A stretch of 7,232 nucleotides of DNA from Intestinibacter sp034113885. GTDB taxonomy: Bacteria > Bacillota > Clostridia > Peptostreptococcales > Peptostreptococcaceae. A program made the translations under genes and the position numbers. Shown one piece after another: positions 4,461-7,232 of this stretch (positions are counted from its first letter, which is position 1; each line of letters opens with the position of its first letter). The stretch covers positions 1 to 7,232 of the forward strand of contig NZ_JAXEWM010000186.1 in NCBI RefSeq assembly GCF_034113885.1, in the 5' to 3' direction. The notes under the pieces were generated by a model that worked only from the letters and a program-made list of their open reading frames with translations, ran no database searches and had not been told where the DNA came from.

Positions 4461-6113
4461 TTATAAATACCCTTTTACAATGTCTATAAACATGTCTTTG
4501 ATTTCTTCTAAGTCATTCATTTCATCAAAATCAAACATTATAACTCCTTCTTCCTTATCAAATAAATGGATGTTATTTTTACCTGTTTTATTTAAAAATA
4601 ATCTACATATATATTTAGCTGAATCATTTTTAAAATTAATTTCTAAGTATTCGTTGTTTTTAAAATAAGAGATTTGATTTGTATCTATAACATCTGATAC
4701 AAGCCTTTTTATCAAGCTTAGATAATTCATCTCTTCAAAATTTAAAGACATTGTCTTAGCTGTTTTTTCTTCATTATTTGTAGGCTTTGAAGTAGCTTCG
4801 TTATCATTTGTAGAGGTTTCTACAGGTTCTATTTTTGCTTTTTCAATAGGCTTAGTACCCATAGCCAAGGATTCTCTATATTCCTGAGCTTCAGCTAGCA
4901 TTGTAAATTCTATAGTAGCGTTGTGATTTTTTATAACTTCTTTTTTGACTTCTTCTAAAGACACGTTGAAGAATTCTTTTCTCAAATTGACCTTATTAAC
5001 ACTTTTATTTTCAAATTTTTTATGTAGTGCATTTTCTAAAGCAGGGGCATCCTCTGAAAAAATCATAGCGTGAACATCGAATTTAAAAGGAACAGATGCA
5101 TCTCCAAGCTCTCTAACTCTATCCATAGGATCAAGTCTTCTAGTCATACCTATTTTATATACATTTTCTCCAAAAGAGCCTATATTTGAGATTACGTAGA
5201 CATATCCAGCTCGTGTATTTTGCTCTCTATTAGCTAAATCCTTCTTTGAATCTTCAACTTCCTTTAATTTATTTTCTAGTTCTCTTATTTTTTCTAGTAG
5301 AGTATTTTTTTCTTTATCATCAGCTTTTTCTAATTTATTATTTAAATCCTTTATAGCATTAGAAAAATGGGTTTCTTCTTTTTCTATTTTCTTTCTAGCT
5401 GCTTCTAATTCTTTTAAAACCTTAGCTTCTTCTCTCATACGTTCCTTTATTGCCTGTTGTTCTTCTTTTTCTTCTTGCTTTTTACATTCATATTCGTATT
5501 TTAAGTAAAGCTCTTCTATTTTTAGATTTAAATATTCTGTTTTTATTGATACATGCTGCATATCAGTAAGAGAATTAATTTCTTTGTATATTTTTTTTAT
5601 TCTTTCAGCTGATTTTTCTACATTGTTAAATTTAGTTTTGGTTATAATGTTGTCACATTCGTTATTAAAAGCTCTAAGAGATAGTTTTACAGTATCTAGT
5701 ATAAATTCTTTACCCTTTTTCTTATCTCCATCGACGATATAGCTTGTGTTATGTATTGTGGCTGTTTTATTTTTTATCATAGCCTTTTGCTTGTCTCTTA
5801 TATTTTGTAATTTTCTATTATACAATTCAGATGATTCTAAACCGTATTTTGTTTTATAAATACCAAATGACTGCATCTCTTCTATATCTTCTAAGCCTAT
5901 AAGCGTCTGTTGTAGATAAGATACTTTATTTTGTAGTTCTCTGTTTTTAGATTTTAAATCGTTTTTATGTCTATTTAATTTATCTATTTCTTTATTAATA
6001 TCTAGATATTTGACTTGTTCTTGAGTTAGATGTATAGCATTTAACTCTTTTTTTAACTCTTCTATTTGATTTAATAATTCTTTTTTGCTTGGTCCTTGTC
6101 CAAAGATAGCCAT
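4461..6113 (-). CDS. DUF4041 / GIY-YIG (T5orf172, MUG113-type) nuclease, SNIPE-like
   Basis: This is a 550-residue protein. Residues 8-75 are coiled coil. Residues 80-205 fit DUF4041 (MQSFGIYKTKYGLESSELYN near the start). Residues 210-298 are a long charged coiled coil. Residues 302-395 are a GIY-YIG nuclease: GYVYV (303-307) and YKIG (319-322) are the paired motifs, with Arg325/Arg326 and Glu360 as probable catalytic residues. After a low-complexity linker (420-455), residues 456-550 form a small C-terminal domain with YICRLFLN (501-508), a motif I recall at the C-termini of some restriction-type proteins. The DUF4041 plus GIY-YIG order is that of the SNIPE anti-phage nuclease, which cuts phage DNA at entry. 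SNIPE has a membrane anchor; none is visible here. ATG 6113 has a GGAGGG site 8 nt upstream. A defence role is inferred. Confidence 0.85.
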   Translation of the reverse strand: MAIFGQGPSKKELLNQIEELKKELNAIHLTQEQVKYLDINKEIDKLNRHKNDLKSKNRELQNKVSYLQQTLIGLEDIEEMQSFGIYKTKYGLESSELYNRKLQNIRDKQKAMIKNKTATIHNTSYIVDGDKKKGKEFILDTVKLSLRAFNNECDNIITKTKFNNVEKSAERIKKIYKEINSLTDMQHVSIKTEYLNLKIEELYLKYEYECKKQEEKEEQQAIKERMREEAKVLKELEAARKKIEKEETHFSNAIKDLNNKLEKADDKEKNTLLEKIRELENKLKEVEDSKKDLANREQNTRAGYVYVISNIGSFGENVYKIGMTRRLDPMDRVRELGDASVPFKFDVHAMIFSEDAPALENALHKKFENKSVNKVNLRKEFFNVSLEEVKKEVIKNHNATIEFTMLAEAQEYRESLAMGTKPIEKAKIEPVETSTNDNEATSKPTNNEEKTAKTMSLNFEEMNYLSLIKRLVSDVIDTNQISYFKNNEYLEINFKNDSAKYICRLFLNKTGKNNIHLFDKEEGVIMFDFDEMNDLEEIKDMFIDIVKGYL

Positions 6114-6162
6114 AATAATTTCCCTCCAACTTATTTATTGTATTTTTTATAGTCACTAGTTA

Positions 6163-6168
6163 ATTATA
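6163..6168 (-). promoter_or_regulatory. Possible -10 box for the GIY-YIG gene
   Basis: A minus-strand TATAAT lies 50 bp upstream of the start codon in the divergent intergenic region. No convincing -35 is found at the usual distance, so this is tentative. Confidence 0.3.
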
Positions 6169-6266
6169 ATAAAAATAACATAATAAAGATATAAATTATT
6201 TTAAAAAATATAGTATTTCTTTGAATATGAATGACAAATAAGGAAAATATATTTAATATATACGGT

Positions 6267-6295
6267 TTGACGAATAAAAAAATAAACGATAAAAT
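6267..6295 (+). promoter_or_regulatory. Promoter of the right-hand DMT transporter
   Basis: TTGACG (6267-6272), a 17-bp spacer and TAAAAT (6290-6295) form a near-consensus sigma-A promoter, 59 bp before the start codon at 6355 and divergent from the GIY-YIG gene. Confidence 0.7.
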
Positions 6296-6354
6296 AATAT
6301 GCTGGAGTATATAATTGAAAATAGATATAGATAATTTATTAAGGAGGATTTTTA

Positions 6355-7232
6355 ATGGATAAAGTAATCAAATCGAACAGAATAAAAGGGATACTCTGTA
6401 TAATTGCATCTGCATGTGGATTTGCAGTTATGTCGGCGTTTATAAAGATGGCAGGTGATTTGCCGAGCTTTCAAAAGACATTCTTCAGAAATTTAGTAGC
6501 AGCTCTTCTAGCTCTATATTTAATAATCAAGCACAAGGGAAGCTTAGTAGGGAAGAAGGAGAACAGAAAGGTACTAGTCCTAAGATCTCTATTCGGGACT
6601 ATAGGGATAGTATGCAACTACTATGCGGTAGATAGACTTGTCCTATCAGATGCCAATATGTTAAATAAGCTAAGTCCGTTTTTAGTCGTTATCTTCTGTG
6701 CTTTATTTTTAAAGGAAAAGATAAATTTAAAACAAATTACGATGGTAACAGTGGCATTTATAGGGGCTCTATTTATAATAAAACCAAGCTTTGATGTACA
6801 GGTGATACCTTATTTAGTCGGAGTAATGGGAGCGATATTTGCAGCACTTGCATATACCTGTGTCAGGGTTTTAGGTAATAAGGAGGATTACTATACTATA
6901 GTATTTTTCTTCTCAACTTTTTCGCTTATAGTTATTTTACCTGTGTTTTTAGCTGTTTATAAGCCTATGACATTTATGCAACTAGTGTACTTGTTACTTG
7001 CAGGGGTGTCAGCGAGTATCGGTCAATTTGGAATTACCCTTGCTTATAAATATGCACCAGCTAAGGAAATTTCTATATACGACTACAGTGGTATAATCTG
7101 CTCTGCTGTTTTAGGGATAGTATTTTTCAACGAGAGCCCAGATATAATAAGTATATTTGGTTATCTAGTAGTATTTGCTGCGGCATTTGATATGTTTTTA
7201 TACAATAAAAAGCTAGATAAACAGGACAATCA
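6355..7232 (+). CDS. EamA/DMT-family transporter, cut by the right edge
   Basis: This is an open frame of 292 complete codons with no stop before the window ends. ATG 6355 follows AAGGAGG (6341-6347) at 7 nt spacing. The product starts MDKVIKSNRIKGILCIIASA and is highly hydrophobic, with about ten membrane segments in two EamA halves. Recognisable stretches are FFRNLVAALLALYLI in the first half, then DRLVLSDANMLNKLSPFLVV and FLKEKI at its end, and YAPAKEISIYDYSGIICSAVLG near the end of the second. This pattern fits DMT exporters of the 290-300-residue class, so only a few residues are probably missing. Substrate unknown. It is only distantly similar to the transporter at 2689-3600 and is not a recent duplicate. 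Confidence 0.9.
   Translation, partial: MDKVIKSNRIKGILCIIASACGFAVMSAFIKMAGDLPSFQKTFFRNLVAALLALYLIIKHKGSLVGKKENRKVLVLRSLFGTIGIVCNYYAVDRLVLSDANMLNKLSPFLVVIFCALFLKEKINLKQITMVTVAFIGALFIIKPSFDVQVIPYLVGVMGAIFAALAYTCVRVLGNKEDYYTIVFFFSTFSLIVILPVFLAVYKPMTFMQLVYLLLAGVSASIGQFGITLAYKYAPAKEISIYDYSGIICSAVLGIVFFNESPDIISIFGYLVVFAAAFDMFLYNKKLDKQDN

Noticed and set aside
4107..4668. Plus-strand ORFs of 60 and 75 codons opposite the regulator and the GIY-YIG gene
   Set aside because: Antisense shadows. The minus-strand frames have clear domains and ribosome sites.

Overview
The window is AT-rich, uses strong AAGGAGG-type ribosome binding sites and sigma-A-like promoters, and encodes a BusR-like GntR/RCK_C regulator. 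This suggests a low-GC Bacillota, probably an anaerobic Clostridia or Tissierellia lineage. The species cannot be named from what is visible.

Left part (1-2364): two CRISPR arrays with unrelated repeats, both most likely transcribed on the minus strand because their repeats end in ATTGAAGC and ATTGAAAC in that direction. Array 1 (35-726, continuing past the left edge) has 11 visible 30-bp repeats that resemble type I-B repeats. Array 2 (1516-2061) has seven 36-bp repeats plus a truncated eighth, and its spacers all read as open frames on the plus strand. No cas gene is present in the window. Between the arrays, on the plus strand, lies a cassette of six tiny ORFs (12-21 codons, the last one longer). 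Most have a near-perfect Shine-Dalgarno sequence. They share one putative promoter and a terminator that faces the terminator of array 2. A 35-bp element with promoter-like hexamers sits upstream of array 1 and recurs, with one mismatch, upstream of array 2. The minigene cassette is the most unusual feature of the window.

Middle part (2365-4351, minus strand): an EamA/DMT-type transporter translationally coupled to a small protein of unknown function, and upstream of them a separately terminated BusR-like regulator (winged helix, coiled coil, RCK_C domain). The regulator's promoter overlaps an inverted repeat that could be its own operator.

Right part: a 550-residue coiled-coil protein with a DUF4041/GIY-YIG (T5orf172/MUG113-type) nuclease module (4461-6113, minus strand). 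It has the architecture of the SNIPE type of anti-phage nuclease, though no membrane anchor is visible. Divergent from it is a second EamA/DMT transporter (6355 to the right edge, incomplete). The CRISPR arrays plus the GIY-YIG protein suggest a loose defence neighbourhood mixed with ordinary transporter genes.
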